Of a stretch of DNA of 64,000 nucleotides, positions 22,176 to 32,785 are shown piece after piece. The DNA comes from Actinostola sp. cb2023 (lineage: Eukaryota; Cnidaria; Anthozoa; Actiniaria; Actinostolidae), in the NCBI GenBank assembly GCA_033675265.1, contig JAUJYZ010001532.1, forward strand, positions 62,001-126,000. The letters are read 5' to 3'. The notes beneath the pieces were generated by a model. That model was not told the DNA's origin. It searched no databases and saw nothing but the letters and a program-made list of their open reading frames with translations. Both the position numbers and the translations under genes were made by a program. Each line of letters opens with the position of its first letter. The first letter of the stretch is position 1.

Positions 22176-22391
22176 GCAGAATAAGGGGAATAAGAATGGA
22201 AATTCGCGGCAATTAACCAGTATACACAAATACTGATAACACATAAGTGCTACGCGGCCACCTTTCCCCACTACTAGTACGTACAACTTAGAACTGCATC
22301 AACTTGCCTGACCCACGATGCAGCTATAAGCATGAAAACGAGACCGTGTAAACATGAAACAGCTGCAATCATCCTTATGTGGAGCTTAGTT

Positions 22392-23487
22392 ATGAGCATT
22401 GCTTAGTCGTGAGTATTGCTTAGTCGTGAGCATTGCTTAGTCGTGAGTATTGCTTAGTCGTGAGCATTGCTTAGTCGTGAGTATTGCTTAGTCGTGAGCA
22501 TTGCTTAGTCGTGAGCATTGCTTAGTCGTGAGCATTGCTTAGTCGTGAGTATTGATTAGTCGTGAGTATTGCTTAGTCGTGAGCATTGCTTAGTCGTGAG
22601 TATTGCTTAGTCGTGAGTATTGCTTAGTCGTGAGTATTGCTTAGTCGTCAGTATTGCTTAGTCGTGAGTATTGCTTAGTCGTGAGTATTGCTTAGTCGTG
22701 AGTATTGCTTAGTCGTGAGTATTGCTTAGTCGTGAGTATTGCTTAGTCGTGAGCATTGCTTAGTCGTGAGTATTGCTTAGTCGTCAGTATTGCTTAGTCG
22801 TGAGTATTGCTTAGTCGTGAGTATTGCTTAGTCGTGAGCATTGTTTAGTCGTGAGTATTGCTTAGTCGTGAGCATTGCTTAGTCGTGAGCATTGCTTAGT
22901 CGTGAGTATTATTGCTTAGTCGTGAGTATTGCTTAGTCGTGAGTATTGCTTAGTCGTGAGTATTGCTTAGTCGTGAGTATTGCTTAGTCGTGAGCATTGC
23001 TTAGTCGTGAGTATTGCTTAGTCGTGAGTATTGCTTAGTCGTGAGTATTGCTTAGTCGTGAGTATTGCTTAGTCGTGAGTATTGCTTAGTCGTGACCATT
23101 GCTTAGTCGTGAGTATTGCTTAGTCGTGAGTATTGCTTAGTTGTGAGTATTGCTTAGTTGTGAGCATTGCTTAGTCGTGAGTATTGCTAGTAGTCGTGAG
23201 CATTGCTTAGTCGTGAGTATTGCTTAGTCGTGAGCATTGCTTAGTCGTGAGTATTGCTTAGTCGTGAGTATTGCTTAGTCGTGAGTATTGCTTAGTCGTG
23301 AGTATTGCTTAGTCGTGAGCATTGCTTAGTCGTGAGTATTGCTTAGTCGTGAGTATTGCTTAGTCGTGAGTATTGCTTAGTCGTGACCATTGCGTAGTCG
23401 TGAGCATTGCTTAGTCGTGAGTATTGCTTAGTCGTGAGTATTGCTTAGTCGTGAGTATTGCTTAGTCGTGAGCATTGCTTAGTCGTG
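22392..23487. repeat. 17-bp minisatellite GCTTAGTCGTGAGYATT, about 64 copies
   Basis: Head-to-tail copies of a 17-mer in which nearly all variation is one C/T position (GAGCATT or GAGTATT). Rare third-state units (GACCATT, GTCAG) and two 3-bp expansions also occur. The order of the two states along the array looks irregular. The array ends at 23487 and a stray unit reappears after the MITE at 23508-23674. Confidence 0.97.
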
Positions 23488-23507
23488 CCACTGAACCATT
23501 GATTATC

Positions 23508-23674
23508 TAGACCGAATGCAAATTAAAATGGCTGCCAATTCAAATCACAATTGTTTTTGACTGATTAGCCTCGTGTCCATGAAGCTGTACAAAAGAGATT
23601 TCACATGGACACGAGGCTAGTCAGTCAAAAACAATGACTATTTAAATTTGGCAGCCATTTTTGCATTCGGTCTA
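23508..23674. mobile_element. 167-bp foldback MITE inserted at minisatellite end
   Basis: TAGACCGAATGCAAA and TTTGCATTCGGTCTA ends (one indel apart). The arms continue with GCTGCCAA, GTTTTTGACTGA and GCCTCGTGTCCATG, all mirrored on the right. Immediately after the right end the flank resumes TAGTCGTGAGCATT, i.e. minisatellite sequence, so insertion followed array formation. Confidence 0.9.
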
Positions 23675-23836
23675 TAGTCGTGAGCATTTGTGCAATTTTG
23701 GTTTGGTTGTACATAACTTCAGGTTTTATTTTCTAAAATAACCACGAAATGTGCTGGAATAGATAAAGGAATTGAGAAGACCAGTGAGAACATTTAAAAC
23801 AAACTATTATACAAAACGACTGATAAAACATTATCT

Positions 23837-23870
23837 TTATACACCTAGTTCCAAAAATCGTTGGATTAAT
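23837..23870. mobile_element. Solitary end of the CACCTATTCC MITE family
   Basis: TATACACCTAGTTCCAAAAATCGTTGG matches the terminal repeat of the element that starts about 110 bp downstream, but no matching opposite end is found, so it is a truncated copy. Confidence 0.55.
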
Positions 23871-23943
23871 TGTCTGCAAATGTAGAAACTCCCATGATCC
23901 TTCAGTATCACACTGTCCGGGTGACTAACTTTATTGAATCGAG

Positions 23944-24242
23944 TATATACACCTATTCCAAAAATCGTTGTCCCCGCCGAAAGCAACAAGCAAGAATCTG
24001 ACGACCGCAAAGGGCATTGGGACTTTCTCCTTATTCATTTACTCATCCGTAGATATTTTGACAACATGCATTTTCAAATCGCCGAATAGTTCCAAATGAT
24101 TGCTATTCAACGCTCGTAGGGATAACTTCTCAAGTACCACGGGTAAATTAATTAATTAGGAGATTCCCAAAGTCCTTTGCGGTCGTCAGCTTCTTGCTTG
24201 TTGCTTTCGGCCCGGACAACGATTTTTGGAATAGGTGTATAT
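23944..24242. mobile_element. MITE with CACCTATTCCAAAAATCGTTGTCC ends
   Basis: The left arm from 23950 (CACCTATTCCAAAAATCG, then GAAAGCAACAAGCAAG, then GACGACCGCAAAGG) is mirrored up to 24237. TATA flanks both ends, consistent with a TA target. The family is shared with 47932-48176. Confidence 0.88.
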
Positions 24243-24698
24243 GCAACAATAAGCACTTGTAGAAGACACAAAACCTACTCTTTCTGCCGTAAATATATGC
24301 CGTTTTGAATATCAGACACTTAGCCTTAACGGTATCTCAAAACACTTAGCCACGAAGCAATTTGGTAGTTCCCTCCTTTAACTCTGCCGCTGTAACTTAG
24401 TATATGTGGCTGTAAAAGCTGATTGAGTTCAATGGATTCTAGAAAACACGATACATAATTATGTCATTTGCATAATTGCCATGCATTTTCCAAATGAAGG
24501 TTTTCACATAGCTATGGCTTACTAAATTGCGTAGTGTTCTCTGCTCCACTGCAGGTAGTACTTAGTGAGTGTGCCCTGCAGTGTGCCTGTGTGCCAGTAT
24601 GCCAGTGTGCCAGTGTGCCCGTTGTAAGCCATGCTTTTATATATATACCAATGTAATTTAATCAGATTGGGCTGCAGTTGAAGGCTGCTACGCCGTTA
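24243..24698. other. No gene; short GTGCCAGT tandem
   Basis: About 50 bp near 24570-24620 consists of GTGTGCC and AGTATGCC units; otherwise no feature. Confidence 0.5.
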
Positions 24699-24944
24699 TA
24701 TAGTCTCCTTCTAGTTCTCCTTGTAGGGTCGGCGGAAGAGAGGAAGGGAGCCGTGTAAGCAGGTAGTGGCTAAATGTTTTGCAATACGGCTTTAAAGTCC
24801 AGATCAGACTCAAAAGCCGTGATCACCATTTCAGACAAAAATATCTCAGTCATTTTCTCACGTTTTTCCTTTCCGAATAAAATGGAATTACGTACATTCG
24901 TGCGCATCCTATAGTCTCGCTCACACGGCTGCGAAGGAGACTAT
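24699..24944. mobile_element. Possible MITE, TATAGTCTCCTTC ends
   Basis: TATAGTCTCCTTC at the left and GAAGGAGACTAT at the right are inverted. A smaller palindrome (AGTCTCGC ... GGAGACT) sits at the right end. The interior is unique. Confidence 0.5.
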
Positions 24945-27820
24945 GCGCATACCTGAAAACATCCAATCGTTCGAATTATTAAGGTAGGTAGGGCTCATGA
25001 TCTCATTAGAGTTTCCTTTCTTTTTTTTCATCAAACTTCATTAAAATTTAACCGGCAAAATTTGCTATAGTACTATAGTGCTATAGTACTAATAAAATTT
25101 GCTATACCGGCAAAATTTACTATAGTACATTAGGTTTCAGACTGCTTGATAATCACACCCTGCAAGGCGCGGTGGGGTTCCCACATACTAACATACATAT
25201 AAGGAAGCCCTATGGCAAAAAAACAATAATATTAACAATAATAATGATAATAATAATAATTATTATTATTAAATCAACATCTCACAAACAACATCCTAAG
25301 CACATTCAAATAACTTCTATAACAGCTTTACACCACAATTGCATATCTTCGGCTTTGAATTGAAATCAATATTTATACTTTGGCTAAACACTTATATCGA
25401 ATATGAGTGGAAATTCCACCAATCATCGACCGCCAGTTTAAAAGCGGCTCCCTTTGATCTCCAAGTGCTTTATCAATGGCGACTCCATTCAATATAACTT
25501 AGCAGATGAAATATTATATCAGTGGGCCTGGAAGAAATAAAATTGTACGTAATAAACTCTTGTTGATGGCTAACCCACTCGTTTGTATTAAGTGTTCTTT
25601 GATTACGACACTGCCATTGAATTGGCTTCCTTACTCAGACAATACGCAAACGAAAAATAGACTGAATACAAATTGTTTTCAATATCGTCCTCAAGGAACA
25701 AGCGAGATTATGACTGCCGGGGCGAGTTATCTTGATGGATATTGACTGCTAATGGTTTCTATTCAATAGCTGGTTGAGTACGCGGACGGTGTACAAAGCT
25801 CGCCGCCCTTCCGTAGTACTAGGGCTGAATACTAATGACACCACGGAAGGTTGTGGGGAATCTTGCCCGGCTTTAGATCATAAACTATCGAGATAAGTCT
25901 CCGCTAGTTCTACTCGTTGCCATTGTGATATAGTTAACTTATGAAGACGAGCAAGTGGAATTATTTCAATACGATTAACTCAACACTACTCAGATCAAGA
26001 TTTTGTGTTCAATTAAAGCACCCAGATTGTGGTTGCATGCCGCTTTTCGGCGATGAAGCTAAGCCGTAATCGACTCAGTGTTCTCGGTGTCGAGAATTAA
26101 CTAACTGACTATCAGTTGCCGTACAATGACATCGAATTGATTTAGGGAAATTGACATGACAAACAAATACCAATCGAACGAACGATCATCATAAGAATTT
26201 CGAGTCTTCGAATGATTGATCAGTAACCTTTATTGTCTACAAATTCTAAATCAAAAAGGTATTTTTGGGGGGAAAACGTTTACAGTTTCGTGCTATACAC
26301 TTGTCTTAGGAAAACAGACAGACGCGTCAGCTGAGGATGATGATTAACTTTGGCATAAGAAGAGTTAGTTAAGACAGAAATGTGATGCTATAATGACCAA
26401 ATCGGCTCAGTATCCTGAGGGTAGATGAGACGATATAAACACCACTAAAATAAACTACATCCAAAAAGCCCACAAGCACAATCAAGAGCAACCTGAGTGA
26501 CGACAAAAAATCTCCATTCGTTCTGTTTTACTTTGAATTTCAACAGCGATTCTTCAATCGAATCTAAGAGTGCCAAAGAGGGTACCCTAAGGAAAACGCG
26601 CGCATATATATGAAAGCAGAAAACGAACCGCAGAAAACAGCTCGTTCTGGCTTCGCGGAAACAGTATTAGTCAAAGAGTATTAGTCATTGATTTCTAAGG
26701 AATTATAAGATTAACTGAGCTGTTTTTAAACTTTAATTTGAAGGGTTTGTTTTCTTAGTTGGTTCTCAACACGCAAACCGACTATCCAAATGTATTTGTC
26801 GTGTAAACCGATAACGAGGCGTCATCAAGAGATCAACTTTCACCCAGAGTCTTGACAGTATCCGCTCGCCTGTGTGCCAGACTCGGTGGCTTCACTTGTA
26901 GATCAAGAATCAATCTCATATGTCAAACCTAGTTGCACGCTACATGCGTTGATGAAGCTCAGTTCAAAGCCATAAAAACATCAGATTTTCTCTGCCTTTA
27001 AATTTTGTTGGGAAAAAAGGGGCTTGAGTGGTTTGTTCGTTACAGCCCGCTTTATGGCAAAGCTATGTGTGTGTTGTATAACGATCATCTTGGTATACAC
27101 CCATTCATGAAATTAGTGACTTTGCCCTGGTGCACAACTGCACATACATGCGTCATGGATCGATCAGTCACACCGCGCGCGATGCGCACCGGTCTCGAAC
27201 AGATTTGCGCGCATGTTGGGCCTTTATTCCGCTTCACGAGGGCCGCACGCGCGAAGTTCTACATAGATAAATAAATATTTAACAAATCGAGTTCTAATTA
27301 GATATTGTTTATTTTAGGCATTTAAAAGCATCAAATAAAAGACCTTTTTGTGGTCCTTAAAATGACGTGTAAATGGCAGGCTTTCTCGTGATTTATTTAT
27401 TTACTTTTCTAGTCAATCACTTTGCACTCCATTTGTGATAACGTGTTATGACTTTACAGATTTAAGAGTTTGAAAGCTGTTTGTTGACAAGTTAAATTGA
27501 GGATCGAATGGATTGAGATACTTATCTATATTAGTAAGATGTTTTAAAACACGGCTCATTTTCTAAAGAAATAGTTGATACTCTGATGTTACTGCTAAGA
27601 CACTGCTGGTATGCTATGCTGTATTATTTAGTTCATTTAGCTACATTTAGCGAAAAGGAAAGGACTATTCTACTAGGTTTTCTGTACTGAACTTGCCTCC
27701 CCGTTTTTACAAGATTTGGTTATAAAGTCTTCTCAGCGTTGCTACGGAAAAAGAGCGACATTATTAGTATTAATTCCAGGAAAACATTGAGAGAACTCTT
27801 GTGCATTGTATAGTACAACT
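24945..27820. other. Gene-poor stretch
   Basis: No gene is called. A short repeat of GCTATAGTACTATAGT lies at 25060-25135 and ATT/AAT runs at 25230-25270. Plus frames at 25506-25745 and 27005-27274 lack domains, and the latter has only a TTG start. Confidence 0.4.
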
Positions 27821-27868
27821 ACAGAAAGAAAGGAAGAAAGGAAGGAAGAAAGAACGAAAAAAATAAAG

Positions 27869-27907
<39 letters not shown>

Positions 27908-27938
27908 AAGAGAAGAAAGAAAGAAAGAAAGAAAGAAA

Positions 27939-28002
<64 letters not shown>

Positions 28003-28030
28003 AAAAGAAAAATAAAGAGAAAGAACAAAT
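27821..28030. repeat. GAAA/GA microsatellite
   Basis: A compound run of GAAG, GA and GAAA units, purine-only on the plus strand. All frames here (polar KERE-type or FLSF-type) are repeat artefacts. Confidence 0.95.
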
Positions 28031-28535
28031 GACAGACAAACAACAACAACTACATAAATGAGAATGATAAAATATCAATAATAACATAGCAAAGAGTACA
28101 ACACTAAGCCATTAGCTGTAATCACGATGAATTGTTCCATCTCCGGCCGTAAACAGTATTTATATCGGATGTGCAAATACCCCCAAAACTATAGTATTCA
28201 GTACAGCCCTGTGCTGTACCGATGGAGACATTTTGTCTACAATGTTGAATACTAGATCCCGCTGATATTTTATAAGTCATCACAGCGATTTAACTATATC
28301 GCTGCAAAACGGTTAGGTGATTCGATATACAATATTTAATATTGGGATTGCATCGAAGTTTGGAAAATCAATGTATTCCGCAATCAATACTTATAAGAAT
28401 TATAATAGTATTAACTTCCATCAATTCGCTATCTTTGTATCGAAACGTCCTTAAAACTCTAGGATATCCAATTTTGTGTGTTTTTGTTCAGTTTCACCAA
28501 AACAAATTGTTTTACCTAGTCACTACCCACAGCCT
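28031..28535. other. No gene recognised
   Basis: AT-rich spacer between the GAAA tract and the SINE. Confidence 0.5.
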
Positions 28536-28672
28536 GCTCCTACCATCTGGTCTCAGTTGTAGCTCAGCCTTGTGATCGGTTCTGTAATCCATGGGTTCGA
28601 ATCCCATCGGGAGCAGATATTTGTTTTCTCTTCTTATTATTTTTGCCCTTTATGGGTAATTTGTAGCACTTC
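28536..28672 (+). mobile_element. tRNA-derived SINE, copy 2
   Basis: B box ATGGGTTCGAATCCCAT forms a 5-bp T stem with a 7-base loop, and an A-box-like GTTGTAGCTCAGC lies upstream. The tail (TATTTGTTTTCTCTTCTTA, then TTTATGGGTAATTTGTAGC, then ACTTC) aligns with copy 1. The D and anticodon arms are eroded, so a functional tRNA is unlikely. Confidence 0.75.
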
Positions 28673-28986
28673 AGCGTTCCCTCAATTTTAGTATCATTTT
28701 TAGAGAAATTGACTTTTATCTACCGGAAACGGGCACTTCCTCCGCCGTGAGGCATGTTACACTAGGTGTATCGGTCTTTGGATTATTTCGTTTCAATTAT
28801 TTGGAAAAAGCAATAATCACAATCATCATCAAGTCATTCAAATCAGTTCTGGGTAATTAAACTGACAAACAACGTCCTTCTTTTCAGCCTTGATACAGCA
28901 GAGCAGTTTTAATCAAGTACTCAAGAATGTAATTTCAAACGGATTGTAAAAGCATTTGGAAGAATGTAGTGTTAAGTTCCTTACCG
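28673..28986. other. 3' flank of the peptide precursor
   Basis: ATTAAA (minus strand, 28908-28913) lies about 75 bases past the stop codon and is a possible variant polyadenylation signal. No other feature. Confidence 0.4.
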
Positions 28987-29724
28987 TTAATTGACCATTG
29001 AAGCTATAGGATCAGCAGCTTTTTGATTCTCATCATGGTTTTCTTGAAATTCTCTCTCATCGAATATCCCATTACTGAGCCATTTTCTCAAGTCTTTTCT
29101 AAACAGTTGGCTTCGTCCCACTGCTCCACTTTCCATATCCCTCTTTTTCAAGCATCCAAATCTAGAGCAGACGATGTTGGCTGGGTTTTCGTGCAATAAA
29201 AGTTCTTTCTTGTGTCTTAAGGAATGGGCTCTACCTTCTTCGTAGTGTCTCTTGCATCCGAATTGTGCACAACCCCTTTGTTGTTCAGGAGATTCACGTT
29301 TGTTCAAGGAAGATCTTGCTTCAAGGGCATGCCTTGTGGATGTTCTTGTTTCCAGGAGGTCGCTCTTCAAGGGAGAAAGTCCAGCTAGGTGTCTTTTACG
29401 ACATCCAAAACGCCAACACGGTTTTCGAAAGATCTTTTTTATTTGGTAGTTTTCCTTATGCTCCTTCTGGCCAACCTTCTCGTCTATACTCGCTTTGTTT
29501 GCTCTAGCTATAGAATCCAAGATATTGGGTGCACCGATTTCTCTTTTGCGTCCAATGCAAGCGTAACGGCCACATTTTTCCTGGATCGCAACTGGGTCGT
29601 TTAAAAGCCTTTCTCTTCCACAGTTACCTCGCTTACAATTCAGCGACGAGAGCGACAGGCTTGATTCTACCAAAGAGAGAATCAAAAGAACGGACAGGAA
29701 AAGCCACTTTTCATGTGAAGCCAT
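28987..29724 (-). CDS. Multi-copy cyclic (CX4C) neuropeptide precursor
   Basis: Single-exon preprohormone of 245 residues, secreted through the regulated pathway. A signal peptide (hydrophobic core at about 7-26) is followed by ten cysteines arranged as five CX4C pairs: 30/35 CKRGNC, 51/56 CGRYAC, 103/108 CWRFGC, 152/157 CAQFGC and 186/191 CSRFGC. Each pair is followed by basic residues (RER, RKR, RKR, KR, KKR), and in two a glycine precedes them (CG-RER, CIG-RKR), implying C-terminal amidation. Predicted products include IFRKPCWRFGC and ESPEQQRGCAQFGC. Spacers are acidic/basic and poorly conserved, as in prohormones. A six-residue disulfide ring is also found in vasopressin-type peptides and urotensin II, but no sequence homology is visible. 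There is an in-frame upstream TGA (29767-29769) and no earlier ATG. GPCR-1 and GPCR-2 flank it. The peptide family is not one I recognise. Confidence 0.93.
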   Translation of the reverse strand: MASHEKWLFLSVLLILSLVESSLSLSSLNCKRGNCGRERLLNDPVAIQEKCGRYACIGRKREIGAPNILDSIARANKASIDEKVGQKEHKENYQIKKIFRKPCWRFGCRKRHLAGLSPLKSDLLETRTSTRHALEARSSLNKRESPEQQRGCAQFGCKRHYEEGRAHSLRHKKELLLHENPANIVCSRFGCLKKRDMESGAVGRSQLFRKDLRKWLSNGIFDEREFQENHDENQKAADPIASMVN

Positions 29725-29825
29725 CTTGGAACGGTAACAGTCTAGCTGGATCCCGATTCTACGATGTCACCCTCTCGGTTAATTATCGGGTTAATTTGTG
29801 TAGGAAGGTGCTTTGCTCGTTTCCT

Positions 29826-29833
29826 TTATATAT
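29826..29833 (-). promoter_or_regulatory. TATA box of the peptide precursor
   Basis: Perfect TATATAAA on the minus strand, about 100 bases upstream of the ATG. It would give transcription near 29800 and a leader of about 75 bases without introns. Confidence 0.65.
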
Positions 29834-30460
29834 TGTACACCAATCCAGTTTTAGTTGGATAGCGATTATTGACAATAAATTCTTTCCGCTCCCATCTTCT
29901 CTTGTTGCTTATTAATCTCAAGTGCAATCAATCGCCAACTGTGTACACAGTATAAATTGTTCGTTCAGTTCATTCATCGGTACTTCCATCCTGAAGTGCG
30001 CGAGACGCACCTCACACTAGTAACCACGTCATCTAGTCAGCTGTTCCGGCTGAGGAAAGGAGAAAAGGAGAAGGAAAAAAAGGACAAAAAAGGAACACAA
30101 TTGTATTCGTATACTTGAAATCTGCCTACTTGGGGTTGATGGATCAATTTGTTCATTAAGGTTGTATCATTTAACTAGGAGAAGTCCAGAGCATTGTTCA
30201 ATTGTAAACACCCAGATAATTACAAATTAAACAAAAAAGCGGATGAAGCAACAGCGTTCATTCATTGAACAACTACGCTATTTGTCCCCAAAGCAAACCT
30301 CAAGAGTAATTCAAGTTTGTTTAGCAGAGAAATGAAAATCAAGAAGTTTAGGAAGTTCGCTTCAGAGTCTTTGTGAAAAGCTTTTAACAGAACAACTGAA
30401 GGACGTCAGTGAATGCCTCTTTCATCGATTCCGAAAGGGGATTGTCTTCTTGAGCAGTTT
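29834..30460. other. Upstream region of the peptide precursor
   Basis: No frame is called. An AAAAGGAGAAGGA purine run lies at 30060-30090. Unique sequence that probably holds the regulatory DNA of the precursor. Confidence 0.4.
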
Positions 30461-30603
30461 CTAATGTTTACTGTCAACTAAGGCTTTAACACTCCTCGGT
30501 CTCTTCTTCCGCAGCTGCTCTAAGGTGCTTTTTTCTTCATCGTATTTGTTAAACATGAAAATGTTAAATCCCCATAAAGCCCCTATAGAAGTGATTTCAA
30601 CTT
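30461..30603 (-). CDS. Candidate terminal coding exon, small membrane protein
   Basis: On the minus strand an acceptor GTTGTTTAG is followed by 143 bp that stay open to a TAG at 30461-30463. After two leading bases the 46 codons give a hydrophobic run (SIGALWGFNIFMF) and then a charged tail (NKYDEEKSTLEQLRKKRPR, ending VDSKH), the pattern of a C-terminal transmembrane helix with a basic cytosolic tail. Codon usage looks coding. An internal ATG could also start a 31-residue product. The upstream exon was not found in 30.6-31.5 kb. I do not recognise the family. Confidence 0.35.
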
Positions 30604-31521
30604 CTAAACAACGGTACATTGCGAAATGTCTCACAGATTACATAATTGCTTACTTGAAAAAGAACAATTAATTTTCAATGTGACGCTTTTGCGATGTTAT
30701 TGTGCTGTATCTTTTTGCTCGACCATCTATTTTAAGCAACTTATATACCGTGCAGAAATAAAAGACTATTGAGCTCGTGGTCTCTTTCATGCAACAAAGC
30801 AAAACAAATCTCCCCAAATATTTGATATCATGAGAGCTAGTGAGTGAGTGACATCCATATATGTACAAATGAGTTTGTGTGGGAAAGCCTCGATTTTTTT
30901 CATTAACTGACCGGAATAAGTGGACGCTTTGGGGAAAAAAAAACAACCCTGTTTACAGAGTCGGAGCAAACATGGAACAACACGAACTGAAAACCGGCTG
31001 GCGTTGAGCACTGAGTGGACCTCGAGTGTTTTTGAACAGACCAGAAGGTTTAGTAACTAATTAATAGCAAGGTTTCTTAGTTTTTAAAATTACGTTGTAA
31101 TAGTCAGTCCATTAATAAAGGAGCCGGAACAGGCGATGAATTTACATCTTCGTTCAGAACGCTACGTGTCCGGATCTTCTTTTTGAACTTTTACAGTCAG
31201 TGAAAAACTCGGACGAAGAGGAAGGAGATATCTTTTATCAAATAATGCCTTCTCGACCCTTTTTTCCGGAAAATTGCGCAAAACGAAAATAAAATAGCTC
31301 CTATAAATCGAACGTAGTTTATGTTTATCCGATTTTTCAACAGCATCGTATCCGACAGTACAGAACAAATGGATTCTTTTCAAATCTTTTGAACCAAATG
31401 TATGAATTCTTCATTTGAAGTTTATTGACCAGAGTCGATGTGTGCTTCGATCATGGGAAATGAAATGCCAATCACTGAGTTAAAAAGACAAGCCAGTATA
31501 TACAGGGTCATAACTATATTT
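30604..31521. other. No confident gene
   Basis: Minus-strand frames at 30668-30946, 30787-31011 and 31162-31383 overlap or lack a good ATG. One of them could hide the 5' exon of the candidate at 30461-30603. Confidence 0.35.
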
Positions 31522-31901
31522 ATTATTAAAGGATTGGTGTTTGTCTCTGACTTCTGTTTTTCATATCTAGACGTTTCGGCCATTAATCAATGGCCTTCAT
31601 CAGTATTAATCGGAAACGTTGCGATTTTTGAAATACTTAACGTTTGCGGCGCGCGCTTGATGTCCTTGCGCGCGCTTATTTCTTAGTCCCATGATGGTCT
31701 TGTAGACTTCAGAAATTCTACAAGACCATCATGGGACTAAGAAATAAGCGCGCGCAAGGACATCAAGCGCGCGCCGCAAACGTTAAGTATTTCAAAAATC
31801 GCAACGTTTCCGATTAATACTGATGAAGGCCATTGATTAATGGCCGAAACGTCTAGATATGAAAAACAGAAGTCAGAGACAAACACCAATCCTTTAATAA
31901 T
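31522..31901. mobile_element. 380-bp near-perfect inverted repeat (hairpin element)
   Basis: Arms 31522 to about 31706 and about 31717-31901 are near-exact reverse complements with a loop of about 10 bases. Both strands therefore encode the same peptide frame, which is a shadow. Each arm carries CTGATGA, a 7-bp stem (GGCCATT/AATGGCC) and GAAACGTC, a hammerhead-like arrangement also found at retroelement ends elsewhere in the window. Near-identity of the arms implies very recent formation or conversion. Confidence 0.92.
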
Positions 31902-32552
31902 GTATCGTAAACCTGACTGCAACTTCAAGATATATATAACTATATTTATAACAGCTGTCATAGCTAGAGTCGCTTTTGTATGAATGTAATTGTCACTGTG
32001 TAAATCAGACTAGGCGTACTGGATCGTATGAGCAGTATTAGTTACCTATATGATGACTGGAAGCTACACAACAGCATCGCTGCACATATACTACTGCGTT
32101 ACCTTGGGGTGATGTTACATGGGGTGATTTTTTATATTACTACGATCTTTCGCGATATAACAACGCAATCTCTATATTATAGGCATTCTCGCGTTGATGG
32201 TGTTCATGGCGCTAGAAACCATCCAACACTATGTTGACATTTCGCGAAATGTTGCAAAACAAAATGGCGTTAAAAATTGGCCAATGTAACACCGTTAAAT
32301 ATGCGAAATGAAGTTACTGAGTTTGTGATTTTTAAAACATCGACTAAAAGAAGGGAGGGGGCTTACTGTTCACTACCGTTGTGTGACGGGTATGGCCTTT
32401 CAATCTCTATCTTTATGGGTTTTTCTTACAACTATTAAAATAATTGCAACTACAACCCGTTGGGATAAAGAAAAAAATATATTTTGTAGCTGCCGTGTCT
32501 AACGCAATGAGTACCGTAATATATCTCTAATTAATGTCCCCGGTGCCTCCTC
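31902..32552. other. No gene recognised
   Basis: Unique AT-rich sequence. A plus frame at 32028-32237 has no domain. Confidence 0.45.
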
Positions 32553-32616
32553 CCTCCCCCTTCCCCTTCCCTTCCTCTTCCCTTCCCCTTCCCTTCCCCT
32601 TCCCTTCCCCTTCCCT
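32553..32616. repeat. CCCTTCC pyrimidine minisatellite
   Basis: A run of CTTCCCTTCCC units, all pyrimidine on the plus strand. Confidence 0.9.
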
Positions 32617-32636
32617 GCTACCAATTGCCCTTCTGG

Positions 32637-32785
32637 TCCTGGTTGTTCAAATTAAGAGTGGATTAATTAAGCGCTGTCCGTTCGATACATCCTTATCCAC
32701 TGGATAAATATATTGGACAACAGCATTAACTTATCCACTGGATGGGGATTTACTATCCACTTTTTAAAATTTGAACAACTGGGGA
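32637..32785. mobile_element. MITE with CTGGTTGTTCAAATT ends
   Basis: CCTGGTTGTTCAAATT then AGAGTGGAT on the left is mirrored by ATCCACTTTTTAAAATTTGAACAACTGG on the right. The interior has two TTATCCACTGGAT words. Ends share GGTTGTTC(A/G)AA with the MITE at 16733. Confidence 0.75.

Noticed and set aside
27770..28087. Open frames of 70-105 codons on both strands
   Set aside because: Produced by the GAAA/GA microsatellite; composition is Lys/Glu/Arg or Phe/Leu/Ser only.
31438..31961. Two frames, one per strand, encoding the same 53-residue sequence
   Set aside because: They are mirror images created by the near-perfect inverted repeat, without domain or independent start context.
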